Positions 34,660 through 46,011 of a stretch of 64,000 bases of DNA are shown here, piece by piece. Position 1 is the stretch's first letter; each line of letters begins with the position of its first letter. The translations under genes were made by a program, and so were the position numbers. Source of the DNA: Lolium rigidum (taxonomy: Eukaryota; Streptophyta; Magnoliopsida; Poales; Poaceae). Location of the stretch: positions 331,187,090-331,251,089 of the forward strand of contig NC_061514.1 of assembly GCF_022539505.1 (NCBI RefSeq), in the 5' to 3' direction. The notes under the pieces were generated by a model. The model saw only the letters and a list, made by a program, of their open reading frames with translations, was not told the origin of the DNA and made no database searches.

Positions 34660-35540
34660 GGTTCCTCCTTGATGAAAATTTCGTCGAGTTCCTCCTTCAG
34701 GTAAATTTCTTCGGGTCCTCTTTGAGGACAATTCTTCGGGTCCTCCCTGAGGACAATTCTTCGGGTCCTCCCTGAGGACAATTCTTCGGGTCCTCCCTGA
34801 GGACAATTCTTCGGGACCTCCTTGAAGATAATTTTTCGGGACCTCCTTGAAGATAATTCTTCGACACCTCCTTGAAGATAATTTTTCGACACCTCCTTGA
34901 AGATAATTCTTCGACACCTCCTTGAAGATAATTTTTCGACACCTCCTTGAAGATAATTCTTCGACACCTCCTTGAAGATAATTCTTCGACACCTCCTTGA
35001 AGATAATTTTTTGACACCTCCTTGAAGATAATTTTTCGACACCTCCTTGAAGATAATTTTTCGGGACCTCCTTGAAGATAATTTTTCGGGACCTCCTTGA
35101 AGATAATTTTTCGGGTCCTCCTTGAGGATAATTTTTCGGGTCCTTCTTGAGGCAAATTCGTCGGGTCCTTCTTGAGGCAAATTCGTCGGGTCCTTCTTCA
35201 GGCAAATTCTTCGGGTCCTTCTTCAGGCAAATTCTTCGGGTCCTTCTTCAGGCAAATTCTTCGGGTCCTTCTTCAGGCAAATTCTTCGGGTCCTTCTTCA
35301 GGAAAATTCTTCGGGTCCTCCCTGAATAAGATTTCGTCGGGTTCTCTCTTGAAGATAATTTCGTCAGGTTCTCTCAAGATTTCGTTGGGTTCTCTCTTGA
35401 TTTTGTCGGGTTCCTCCCTGAAGAAGATTTCGTCGGGTTCCTCCTTGAAGAAGATTCGTCGGGTTCTCTCTTGATTTCGTCGGGTTCCTCCCTGAAGAAG
35501 ATTTCATCGGGTTCTCCTTGAAGATAATTTCTTCGGGTGC
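34660..35540. repeat. 25-bp tandem repeat array
   Basis: About 35 units of 25 bp, for example GACACCTCCTTGAAGATAAT plus a T-rich end. Sub-types are arranged in blocks: GGGTCCTCCCTGAGGAC near 34735-34805, GACACCTCCTTGAAG near 34860-35050, GGGACC near 35050-35110, and GGGTCCTTCTTCAGGCAAA near 35150-35310. Because 25 is not a multiple of three and the unit lacks stop codons on the minus strand, all three minus frames stay open, giving artefactual 150-198-codon frames of a 25-residue repeat. Confidence 0.9.
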
Positions 35541-35571
35541 GCGGCCAGCGCTCCCGATGGGAGTAGCCCCC

Positions 35572-35609
35572 GAGGCTATGGTCGGGTGCGCGCATCCGGA
35601 CATAGGCTC
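35572..35609. repeat. Fourth hairpin of the AGCCCCC series
   Basis: Arms 35572-35590 and 35591-35609 pair with few mismatches and follow AGTAGCCCCC. Its stem sequence differs from the other three but still pairs. Confidence 0.6.
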
Positions 35610-36252
35610 AAGAACTTGCATACTTTTAAATTTGCTTTCTCCTACACAAATAAACAAACTTTTTCTATCTTTTCCTTGACTCTCTTTTTCGCATGCGGTG
35701 TCAGATGCTCAGATTCAATGATATGTAAAGTAAATTTATGCCGCACAGCCCCCGAGTGTCGTGTGCGGCAAAAGTAAATGATAATCAACTTTATGTAAAT
35801 TAAAAGGAAACACTTAGCTTATTAGATACGACAGAGTCGATGCGCGATGAAGTCTTCCACTGCAGCGAAAAAATTGAACCGAAGTAGAAACCACCGAATT
35901 GCGAAAGTGGATGCCACAAAATTGTTGATGAAGAGATAGCCGAAACCCCGAGCACTGCTGGGGTGATGTCATGATTGTTGCTTAGACGCCGTGTCACCGT
36001 TGTTACTCGGGGTAAAGTCATTGTCGAGCCCTTGAGTGTTAGCCGTGATGTCGGAAGAAGTTGACGGAGTCGTGGCGTCATATAAGGTGAATCCATTTAG
36101 GATAAAGCCATTGACAATAATATAATATAAATCCACTGAAAATTTACGCCATTGGAGATGAAATCGTTTGAAGATGAAACCATTGAAGATTACGCCATTA
36201 AATATGAAGTACTGGAGGTGACTCCAAGATGAAGTATTTGAAATAAATCCAT

Positions 36253-36579
36253 ATGGAAGATTACGCCATTAAATATCAAGCATATATTGAAGATGAATCC
36301 GCCGAAATCATAGAGGATGAATCCATTGAACCGAAAAATCCAGTAATAACCATAGAAGATGAATCCGTTGATATCATAGTGGATAAATCCATTGACCCGA
36401 AAAATCCAGTAATAACCATAGAAGATGAATCCGTTGATATCATAGTGGATAAATCCATTGACCCGAAGAAATTAGTTCCAGAAATAACCATAGAAGATGA
36501 ATCCATTGACCCGGAACCGCATCGGGTAATATTGTATAAGAGCAAACCAATAATAACCCGAAGAAAACCAATCCAGTAA
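36253..36579 (+). repeat. 66-bp (22-codon) repeat in an open frame
   Basis: The unit starting at 36355 is repeated at 36421 with a 66-bp period, with partial copies on both sides. The plus strand is open for 108 codons and reads repeats of ITIEDESVDIIVDKSIDPK. It lies antisense to the element and has no recognised domain. It is probably a repeat-driven open frame and not a gene. Confidence 0.6.
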
Positions 36580-37707
36580 GCCGAAGAAAATAAATTCACT
36601 GAGCCGAGGAAGATAAATCCACTAAGTCGAAGAAAATAATTCCACTTGAGCCGGAGAAAATAATTCCACTGAGTCGGAGAAGATATATCCAGAGTCGAAG
36701 AAAAGAAATTTACCAAGTAACCTTATATATTTGTGGTAACGAAATAATGGCATAGCCTCCAATGTTGGGTGAATTTGCTGTAATGAGGTAATGACGTAGC
36801 CCCCGAGTATTCGGGTGTGGCGAAAGTAAATAAATAATTGAATCTTGGAGGAAGAGGAAAACTTAGCTTTTTATCAGGTGCGGCGAAGCCGATGTGGATG
36901 CAAGTCATGCCTCGGACGCAGTCTGTAGTTACACGGCGCCTAGCCGGAAGTAGTAGATGTGGCCGACATAGTCGATGAAGAGGACGCAACCGATGAAACA
37001 GAGACATGCCGTGTTTTAGCCGAAAGTTGTTGACCTGGCGGAACACAGTTGATGAAGTGGATCCGCGACGGGTGAGCCCCCGAGTGTGGTGATTGTGCGG
37101 CGACGAAGTAGCCAGAGCTTATTCCGATCCGCAGATGTATTGAAGCGAAAAAATTCTGATAATTTTCTGAATTGGATGAAATCACGGCACGCGTAGCACG
37201 GCACCGCCGAACCAATGCCGCTATCCCCTTGCTTTGCCAGCCATGGAAATTTTCCACATGATGCATACGTACAAAAAAGTTATACAGCGGATTAGTTCTG
37301 GCTTTACTAAAGTAATTCAATCGATAAGCAAAAGAGATATGATCAGAGAAAGAAACGTAGAGACAGAAAATAAAAAAGAAAAGAGGATCGGTCGCACACG
37401 TGCGTGCTAGCCTCGCGGGAGACAGAGCCTACCATGAATTCCAACGTAGCTTCGCTTTATTTGATTCCAATGTAGCCTCGCGTACTAGCATGAATTGATC
37501 CAACTTAACTTCACTTTATTTGATTCTTCACACCTGCGCACGCGCGGATCAGCCGTGCCGAAGAAAGCGTTGGTGGCGGCCGCATCGACGTGAAGAAGCT
37601 GAGGAGTTGAATTAGCCGGTCAAATCCGATCGTCTTGTTCTTGGTGATGATGGATCTCGCCCGGATGACAAAATCCAGTCGTCGCGATTCCCACAGACGG
37701 CGCCAAT

Positions 37708-38105
37708 TGACGAGGGATCGCCTCGGCAATGCCTACGTATTGTAGACTTGGGTTTCGGGAGAGAGCGACGATGGAGATTCCGGGAGCGAGATTAGGCACA
37801 CGACGTACCCAGCTTCGGGTCCCCTCGGTGGAGGATCCCTACGTGCTGCTAGCAATCCAGTATATGATCATAGATGTGTTTACAGGGTGCCGCCGTAGGC
37901 GGAGCTATGTTGTCTATATTCTGTCTATCTGTTGGCCTCCTCTCTATCGGGTGCCCTGGCTAGCTTTATATATGCAACCAGCCTAGGGTTTTACAAGAGT
38001 CCTAGTCGACTACTTCTTCGGGTTGCCTTGTTGGGCCTTCTCCATATTGGGCCGAGCCGATCCAGGTATACCAATAATGGGTACCCGACGGGTATACCCA
38101 TGTCA
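37708..38105 (-). repeat. 5' LTR of the 5.0-kb element
   Basis: 398 bp, followed on the right by the ATCAT duplication and preceded (plus strand) by CCCACAGACGGCGCCAAT, the complement of the primer site. Confidence 0.93.
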
Positions 38106-38110
38106 ATCAT

Positions 38111-39486
38111 CACTATGAACTTCCATGGGCCGGATGTGTCCAATGCCCATATGCTTGATGGCACTAGATGGATCATCATCATTACCTGCAACACATGGAA
38201 CAACTTGCTCCACTTGGGAGCCATTATCCTCCAAGAACACCACGTCACAAGATACTTCAATAGTCCCAGTGGACCGGTTGTAGTATCTATAGGCGTGGGA
38301 GTTCTCCGCATATCCAACAAATATGCCCTCTATAGTTCTAGTTTCAAATTTACCAAGCTTCCCTTTATTGTTCTTAACAAGACATTTGCATCCAAAGACA
38401 CGAATGTACATGACATTAGGCTTGTTACCTGTGAGAAGCTCATATGGAGTTTTGTTGTGGAGGGGGCGGAGGAAGAGCCGGTTGGAGTAGTGGACAGCTG
38501 TAGAGATGGCTTCTCCCCAAAAATTGTGGGGTGAGTTGAATTCACTCAACATGGTTCTTGCCATCTCAATGATAGTCCGGTTCTTCCTTTCAACAACACC
38601 ATTTTGTTGAGGAGTATATGGAGCTGAAAACTCATGCTTGATGCCCTCATCATCAACAAACTCTTGCATAGTGTAGTTCTTGAACTCGGTGCCATTGTCG
38701 GTCCTAATCGCCTTGATCTCGGATTCATATGTACGTTGAGATTTCTTGGCGAAGGTGATGAACTCCCTATGGGTCTCATCCTTAGACTTAAGGAGAAAGA
38801 CCCAAGAGTATCTTGAGTAATCATCAACAATGACAAGTCCATACTTGCTCCCACCAAGAGTATCATAATGTGATGGCCCAAAGAGATCCAAATGAAGGAG
38901 CTCCAAAGGCCTAGATGTGGTGACGATACTCTTGATAGGATGTTTCTTCTTGAGTTGTTTTCCCGCTACACATGCACTCGCATACACGATCTTTCTCAAA
39001 AGAAATGCCGGTTAGTCCAACAATGTGCTCACCCTTTAGGAGTTGTTTAAGATTCCTCATGTTAACATGACCAAGGCGGCGATGCCACAACCAACCTTCG
39101 TCATGCTTGGCCACCATTAGACATGTGGAGGGAGATGGGCTCTCTTTCGAGAGGTCAACCACGTAAAGGTTGTTCTCCACATATCCAACAAGGACCAATT
39201 TGAGATTGTCACTCCTAAAGACTTGCACATAATACTTAGTAAAATATGAATTGTAACCGGCATCGGCAAGATGATATATAGAAAGCAAGTTATAACCAAG
39301 GTGTTCAACAAGCATGACCATCTCAAGGCACAAGTCCTTAGAGATTGCCACCTTGCCATACCCAAGTACCTTTCTCTTTGAGTTGTCACCAAAGGTAATG
39401 CTTGACTTCTTGTTAATATCTTCAATGAATTGGTCAAGCACACCTCTTCCTCCGGTCATATGATTGGTGCATCCACTATCAAACAC
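38111..39486 (-). pseudogene. Copia protease and integrase
   Basis: The frame starts at the protease active site (MFDSGCTNHMTG), followed by the GAG-pre-integrase zinc region (WLWHRRLGHVNMRNLKQLL). Near 39000 the frame shifts. The integrase core then shows LLHLDLFGP, IRTDNGTEF and the glutamate in NGVVERKNRTI, the D,D,E triad, and a C-terminal region with VFGCKCLVKN. It ends where the 5.0-kb element inserted. In an intact element this protein would cut the polyprotein and insert the DNA copy. Confidence 0.88.
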
Positions 39487-39521
39487 CCATTTTGGACCAC
39501 CGGAGGAATACCCCTACAAAA

Positions 39522-42137
39522 TCAAGTAGAGGATTTAGGAACCCATTGATTAATGGGTTCCCTAGTCATGGCAACAAGATCTTTTGGTACCCAAATCGAG
39601 TACCCTCTATAAGCATAGCCATTACGAGGACCAACATAGTTAGCATAAACATCACCATAATAATCAACAAATAAAGCATAGTGATTGTTTGGCCCCGTGC
39701 GGTCACCACTAGCGGCTTTGCCCTTTGGGGCTTTGACATCATTAGTGACCTTCTTGTTATTTTCTTGAGCGGGCTTCTCTTTCTTGTAGTTGTTCTTCTT
39801 GTAGGGCTTGGGGACATACCCAAGTCCATACTTTTGATTGTTTGACCTTTTCTTACTCAAGAGGTCATCCAATCCCATCTTACTCTTGGTTGTGGTGAAC
39901 TTGGCAAGTTCTTTCTTCAACCTAACATTTTCCTCAAGAGTAGTTGCTTGCTCACAAGCCGATTCATTAGGATAGTAGTTGAGACCATATTTGGTTACCA
40001 AAGATTCAAGATATGTATTGGTCTCAACATGCAAAGATAGTTCCTCTTGTAAACGAACATGTTCCGCAACAAGCTTAGCATGCTCACTAGTAAAGGTGGT
40101 GGAGGAACTAGCAACATTTTTATCAACAATAGAATCATTCATTGATTCAAGAGCTTTAGAGTAGGATTCTTGGAGTAGGTCATGGTTCTTTCCAAGTTTC
40201 TTGGGCTCATCCTTGACAAGCTTGTTAGCTCTTTCAAGGTGGTCAAGATCCCTAGTGAGAGAAGCATGAGCAACTTCAAGTTCCTCCTTTGAGGCATTAA
40301 GCTCTTGGGTCAATGATTGAGCCCTTTCAATAGTTTCAAGATCCTTAACTTTATCTAGTTCATAAGTTTCAATTTGTTGCTTAAGACCTTGAGATATGCA
40401 CCTTTCGGTTTTTAGCTCTTGTCTTAGGAGATTGAATCTCCTTTCCTTATCATTCAAATGATATTCTAATTCCTCAATGGACTCATCCTTTTCTTTGAGA
40501 GGGTCCATCAAGAAATCAAATTTGACAAGAGCTTCACCACGAAGGGTGCATCTAACATTGTAAAGTTCCTTAAGCACAGTTAATTCATCTTGATTTTCAG
40601 CTTCATTGTCAAGGACACTAGACAAAGAAGGTGGGGGTTCCATTACCTTGGTTTCTCTTGCCATAAGACAAGAGCCAACGGTTGTAGATGAGGAAGAGTC
40701 GTCGGAGTCATCATCTTGTGTGATTCTTGCCATGAAAGAAGAACCAACATCATTCTCCGTGGAGTAATCCTTGGAGTAGTCATATGTGAAGAGTGACCCG
40801 GGCTTAGAGAAAGCCAAACCGGCCACTCCGGCCTCCTTCTCCTCATCTTCCTCTTCTTCATCGGACAAGTACTCGGCCCCAACAAAGGCTCTTCCCTTGT
40901 TCCTCTTGTATCGGTCGTTGATTGGGTTTGGCTTCAATCTTGGCTTGACTCCTTTGATGAACTTTGGCTTGTCTACCCTTTTTTCATAAGGGCACTCATT
41001 TGCAAAGTGGCTCTCTTCATCACAATTGTAGCAAGTTCTCTTCTTCTTCTTGTCATTGAGGAGCATTGGCAACTTTCCCTTGTACTTCTTGGCAAAGAAG
41101 GCAAAGTCGGTAGCGATGTCACTAGTTGAGGTCATCTCCTCATCTTCTTCAATTTCATATTCTTCTTCTCCTCCATGGTCAGCTCTAGCCTTGAGAGCAA
41201 GGTTGTGTGACGCTTCATGGTTGTGTGAGGCTTCATCAACGCGGTTCATTGCCATGAGCATTTTTCCTGCCTTGGCCATGTTTTCATTGGCGGCCACATA
41301 GGAGACAAGGTCATCGGAATTCAGATCGGCACTCTTGGTCATGATTTGCAAGTTGAGTGCAAGGTTGGTATCTTCTTGCTTGACAGCAATCATAGCAATG
41401 ACCTTGGACTTTATGAATCCTTCATTCATCTCAAAGCCGTCATCATACTTCTCGAGCACCAAGTCCCTTGATCCTTACTCTAAGAGCACCAAGCCTTGCA
41501 TAGGCATCGGCTATGGATTCTCCTTCTCGAATCATGAACCGGTGAGCTTCTTGCTTTGCGGTCTCATAAAGAGATGATTGGATCAAATCGGTTCCCTCTT
41601 GGAGTACTACGATTCGATCCCACAACTCTTTAGCGGAGCCGATGTCATTGACTTGATCAAGGAGCTTGCGATTGATGCCACTTCTAATCTTGTCACGTGC
41701 GAAGGCATTGAGTTGACGGTTGTAGAACTCGGTGGAGGTCAATCGAACGGGATCTTGTGGCTCCCGGTATCCATGAAGAATGATCTCCCATAGCTCCACA
41801 CTGCAGCTGCGAATATGAGATTCCATAGAAGATTTCCAATGTGGAAAGTGAGTTCCATCAAAATGGGGAACGGTCCCACTATGGTTTATATGAGGCATGG
41901 GTGAAGTGTTTCGGGATAGTCATGGTTAACTTCATTGTAAGTTTCCTTAGAGCCCGAAGTCCCACTAGGGGCTCCATTAGCGATTAGGTTCTTAAGCATG
42001 ACGGACATTTCTGCCATTTGGCTTTGTAGTTCATCCTCCTTTTTCTTCTTCTCGGCCTCATATGCCAAGAATCTAGATTTCATTTCTTTAACCGAAAGGT
42101 TAGAGTCATCATCTAGACCCTCGAATAGTTTATCCAT
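39522..42137 (-). pseudogene. Copia gag with zinc knuckle, frame-broken
   Basis: The frame begins at 42137 (MDKLFEGLDDDSNLSVKEMK), shifts near 41890 into FDGTHFPHWKSSMESHI and LWDRIVVLQEGTDLIQ (UBN2-type Copia gag), and shifts again near 41455. The last 646-codon frame contains a CCHC knuckle (CYNCDEESHFANEC, with serine in place of the usual glycine) and a long coiled-coil-like region rich in Glu, Leu and Lys. Two frame changes disable this copy. Confidence 0.85.
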
Positions 42138-42173
42138 CTCACTCTTAAGGCGGTGAAGCCCTTAAAAAGAGTC

Positions 42174-42190
42174 CTGGCTCTGATACCAAT
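42174..42190 (-). other. Copia primer-binding site
   Basis: The minus strand immediately after the 5' LTR reads ATTGGTATCAGAGCCAGG, complementary to the 3' end of initiator tRNA-Met. Confidence 0.85.
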
Positions 42191-43441
42191 TGAAAGTATA
42201 GAGATGGTAAACCTGGAGGGGGGGGGGTGAATAGGTTTCTACAGATTTTAATTCTTTCTTTGCAATATTAGGCTTTGCGGAATATAAAGGTGAGCCTAAT
42301 GCAAACTAGGTGAAGCAGCCTATATGAGGATACAACTAACTCGAGCACGAAGGCTCTCACAGGCAGTTAAATCACAAGTAAGGAGTTCGGTTAGAGATAA
42401 CCGATAGCACGCGGAGACGAGGATGTATTCCCGTGTTCCCTTGCTTTGCAACAAGGTACGTCACGTTTGGAGGAGTGGAGGTCCCACGAAGGATTCCCGC
42501 GCCACGAAGGCTCACCCTATTCTCCGGAGCCTATCCCACGAAGGAATAGCTCTCTCACTTGTGGTAGACTTTGAGGTAGCCTCCAAACCTTCACAATCTT
42601 GCCCGGAGCAGATCCACGGCCCGGATGCTTCCGGACTCCTCTTGCCCACCTAGGGTTTCCAAAGAACCCTAGGAAGCAAGCTTCTTGATGAATACAAGGG
42701 GGAATAAGATTTGGCTTGGTAGAACGGTAGATCGGGTCCTCCTCTATCATTTCCCCGGAGGGATTTGAGTTTGGGTGGAGGAGGAGGGAGATCTGAGGCT
42801 TTTGGTGTTTCTAACAATGGAGTATGAGAGAAGGAGCTCAAGAACAGCTTGTAGTGTAGTGCCTAACCCTTCCAAGGTAGAAGAAGGGGTATTTATAGTG
42901 TTCTTCAAAATCTGGCCGTTGCCACTTGCCACCTCGGCATTTTTCCTCGACGAACCCGGTTGACCAGGCCACGGACCGGACGAGTCCGGTCGTGAGGCCG
43001 GTCAGACCGGATCAGTGACCGGGGGTCCTTTGCGTCGTCCTGGCGCTTCTTCGGTTGGTGGCCGGTTGCTGCCCGGTTGCCGCCCGGTCGACCGGACGGA
43101 GCGCCGGACACGCCGGTCAGGAGCCCGGTTGACCGGCCGCAAACCGGATCTGCTGGCTCCTCCTTTGGGGCCCGGTTTGCCGCCCGGTTGACCGGCCAGC
43201 ACGCCGGACTGGCCGGTTGCTGGTCCGGTTGGACCGGGCTGGTGACCGGATTTCTCCTGTAACCCCTTTTTGATTGTTGTTGAAATGGGGGGTCTCCTTT
43301 AGCCTTCTTGTTCCCTTGATACACCATTTACGCCTCATTGCCTAATACCTGAGAATTATCTTGTAGACATGTATTAGTCCAAATACTCTAGCACGGTGTC
43401 ATAGTTACCAAAATAATGGATAAGGGTAAAATACCCTTACA
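42191..43441 (-). repeat. Copia 5' LTR (right)
   Basis: 1251 bp, a near-copy of 13456-14707 with a small number of substitutions and short indels, mainly in the CCGGT-rich section (about 42955-43255). Confidence 0.93.
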
Positions 43442-43708
43442 ACATGAACCAGAGGGAATAGCAGAAGACTCGTTGGTTTAATTTCTTTTTCTAAAAGGAG
43501 GATGATTGGTTTAATATAGCAGACAAAAATCAACCACTAGGCATTAGGTTCTGCAGCTAAGAGAAATGATTGCAAATACACAACCCTGGAGGCAGTACCT
43601 TCATGTTATTAGGAGGCTAATAATGTACACAAATTATGCTAATTAGTTGAGCTGATAATATGTCTCACAGACATGGGAGAAGCCAAAGAAGAGTGGAAGG
43701 TATATACC

Positions 43709-45414
43709 TCACACATCGAGTCCTGCTTTTTCTGTCCGATTGATCATGCCTCCAGTTACGCAGTGCTAGAGCTGGAATGACAACAAAGCAAGATATCGCA
43801 CCGGTGCCAACTAGCCCCACATCCACAATCACAGATCCAATCATTTCCCTCTTAGATATTGATACGTCTCCAACGTATCGATAATTTCTTATGTTCCATG
43901 CTACATTATTGATGATATCTACATGTTTTATGCACATTATATGTCGTATTTACGCATTTTCTGGAACTAACCTATTAACAAGATGCCGAAGAGCCGATTG
44001 CTTGTTTTCTGCTGTTTTTGGTTTCAGAAATCCTAGTAAGGAAATATTCTCGGAATTGGACGAAATCAACGCCCAGGTTCCTATTTTGCCCGGAAGCATC
44101 CAGAACACCCGAGAGCCGCCCTAGTGTCTGGCCCCACCAGACCCCCTCCGAGGCTGCCCTTTCGCCTACTTAAAGCCTCCGTCGCGAAACCCCCAGTACC
44201 GAGAGCCACGATACGGAAAACCTTCCAGAGACGCCGCCGCCGCGAATCCCATCTCGGGGGATTCAGGAGATCGCCTCCGGCACCCTCGCCGGAGAGGGGA
44301 TTCATCTCCCGGAGGACTCTTCATCGCCATGATCGCCTCCGGAGTGATGAGTGAGTAGTTCACCCCTGGACTATGGGTCCATAGCAGGTAGCTAGATGGT
44401 CGTCTTCTCCTAATTGTGCTTCATTCTTGGATCTTGTGAGCTGCCTAACATGATCAAGATCATCTATCTGTAATACTATATGTTGTGTTTGTTGGGATCC
44501 GATGGATAGAGAATACTATGTTATGGTGATTATCAATCTATTACTTATGTGTTGTTTATGATCTTGCATGCTCTCCGTTACTAGTAGAGGCTCGGCCAAG
44601 TTTTTGCTCTTAACTCCAAGAGGGAGTATTTATGCTCGATAGTGGGTTCATGCCTTCATTGACACCGGGACGAGTGACGAAAAGTTCTAAGGTTGTGATG
44701 TGCTCGTTGCCACTAGGGATAAAACATTGATTCTATGTCTAAGGATGTAGTTGTCGATTACATTACGCACCATACTTAATGCAATTGTACTGTTGCTTTG
44801 CAACTTAATACCGAATGGGGTTCGGATGATAACCTCGAAGGTGGACTTTTTAGGCATAGATGCGGTTGGATGGCGGTCTATGTACTTTGTCGTAATGCCC
44901 AATTAAATCTCACTATATTTATCATATCATGTATATGCATTGTTATGCCCTTTTCTATTTGTCAATTGCCCGACTGTAATTTGTTCACCCAACATGCTTT
45001 AATCTTATGGGAGAGACACCTCTAGTAAACTGTGGACCCCGGTCCTATTCTTTACATCGCATACAATCTATCGCAATACTTGTTTTATTGTTTTCTTGCA
45101 AACAATCATCTTCCACACAATACGGTTAATCCTTTGTTACAGCAAGCCGGTGAGATTGACAACCTCACTGTTTCGTTGGGGCAAAGTACTTTGGTTGTGT
45201 TGTGCAGGTTCCACGTTGGCGCCGGAATCCCTGGTGTTGCGCCGCACTACATTTCGCCACCATCAACCTTCAACGTGCTTCTTGGCTCCTCCTGGTTCGA
45301 TAAACCTTGGTTTCTTTCTGAGGGAAAACTTGCTGCTGTGCGCATCATACCTTCCTCTTGGGGTTCCCAACGAACGTGTGAGTTACACGCCATCAGATAT
45401 CGATCCCTCCACAG
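43709..45414 (-). pseudogene. Small membrane-protein family, copy C (5'-truncated, split by a solo LTR)
   Basis: The minus strand encodes the last hydrophobic segment of exon 2, MIGSVIVDVGLVGTGAISCF followed by VVIPALAL, then a charged tail with a 1-base frame change before the family stop position. The reading frame is interrupted at 43860 by a solo LTR and resumes at 45396-45414 (VEGSIS). Homology ends abruptly at about 45415, where a fold-back repeat starts. Exon 1 and the first half of exon 2 are missing. Non-functional. Confidence 0.7.
43860..45395 (+). mobile_element. Solo LTR of the outer Athila-like family
   Basis: 1536 bp, starting TGATACGTCTCCAACGTATC and ending GTTACACGCCATCA, the same LTR as 29925-31525 but on the opposite strand. 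The flanks are a perfect GATAT duplication (43855-43859 and 45396-45400). No internal region remains, so it arose by LTR-LTR recombination after insertion into copy C. Confidence 0.93.
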
Positions 45415-45612
45415 ATAACCAAAAGTAGCCACATTGTTACAAGTGGCAAAAGTGAACATGTTTGGTGAGTTTAGGCCTCCTAGGAGGAAGTAGCTCAATT
45501 TGCTGTAATAATTAAGTTCCTTTGCTACCTGTGACAATGTGCACTCTGTACTGTGCTTCAAACTATGCACTCTTCCTTTGCTACCTGTGAAAATGTGGCT
45601 ACTTTTGGTTAT
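45415..45612. repeat. Fold-back element with 21-bp perfect arms
   Basis: Arms 45415-45435 and 45592-45612 are exact reverse complements (outer bases ATAACCAAAAGTAGCC). The 156-bp interior contains two copies of TTTGCTACCTGTGA. The element begins exactly where copy C homology ends. It is MITE-like, but no clear target duplication is seen. Confidence 0.65.
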
Positions 45613-46011
45613 GTTATGACTGGATATCATTCCTAGTAGCATCCTGATTTATCAATCTTCATTTGCTATCTGTGACATTGTTCTAGACACCGCAACAAAC
45701 TTAAGTAACCACAAGAACATGATCATAAACTTGAACACACATAGGTAGCTTAAACATAGTCATAGAAATACACATCATTGCTACATTGGATACCTCACAG
45801 TCACACATAGTCACTAAGTACCTAGACAAACTACAGATTGCTACATTGGATAGCTAACAGTCACACAAACAGACACCATTTAGTTCTTCTTCATCACAGT
45901 CATTCAAGCATCACAAACAAGATGCATGCAATGATCATCAACAACACCCGCACCTTCTTCATTGCATCAAGCAATACCTGGCTATTCTTGACGACCTGAT
46001 GCATCTTCTGC

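Larger units (their letters stand above)
33076..38105 (-). mobile_element. 5.0-kb non-coding LTR retrotransposon
   Basis: Two 398-bp LTRs (33076-33473 and 37708-38105) and a perfect ATCAT duplication (33071-33075 and 38106-38110) define the element. On the minus strand the primer site beside the right LTR is ATTGGCGCCGTCTGTGGGAA and a polypurine tract (CTCGGGGGCTAC) abuts the left LTR. No gag or pol is present. The 4.2-kb internal region consists of hairpins, a 25-bp tandem array and shorter repeats. It must depend on another element for mobility, and it separates the Copia integrase from its RT. Confidence 0.92.
13456..43441 (-). mobile_element. Copia LTR retrotransposon with two nested insertions
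   Basis: The LTRs (13456-14707 and 42191-43441) are near-identical and start TG and end CA in minus orientation. The flanks are GCATG and ACATG, a 5-bp duplication with one mismatch. The primer-binding site next to the right LTR reads TTGGTATCAGAGCC on the minus strand, the usual initiator-tRNA-Met type, and a polypurine tract abuts the left LTR. The order gag, protease, integrase, RT is that of Copia. A post-pol ORF suggests the SIRE/Maximus lineage (inference). It is interrupted at 16482-31525 and 33076-38105. Without these insertions about 9.9 kb remains. Confidence 0.93.

Noticed and set aside
34584..35205. Three long overlapping minus-strand frames of a Lys/Arg/Gly-rich repeat protein
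   Set aside because: They are the same 25-bp tandem array read in three frames. The repeat has no stop codons, so openness carries no information.
34660..35540. CRISPR-like regular repeat spacing
   Set aside because: Units are contiguous without unique spacers and lie inside a plant LTR element.
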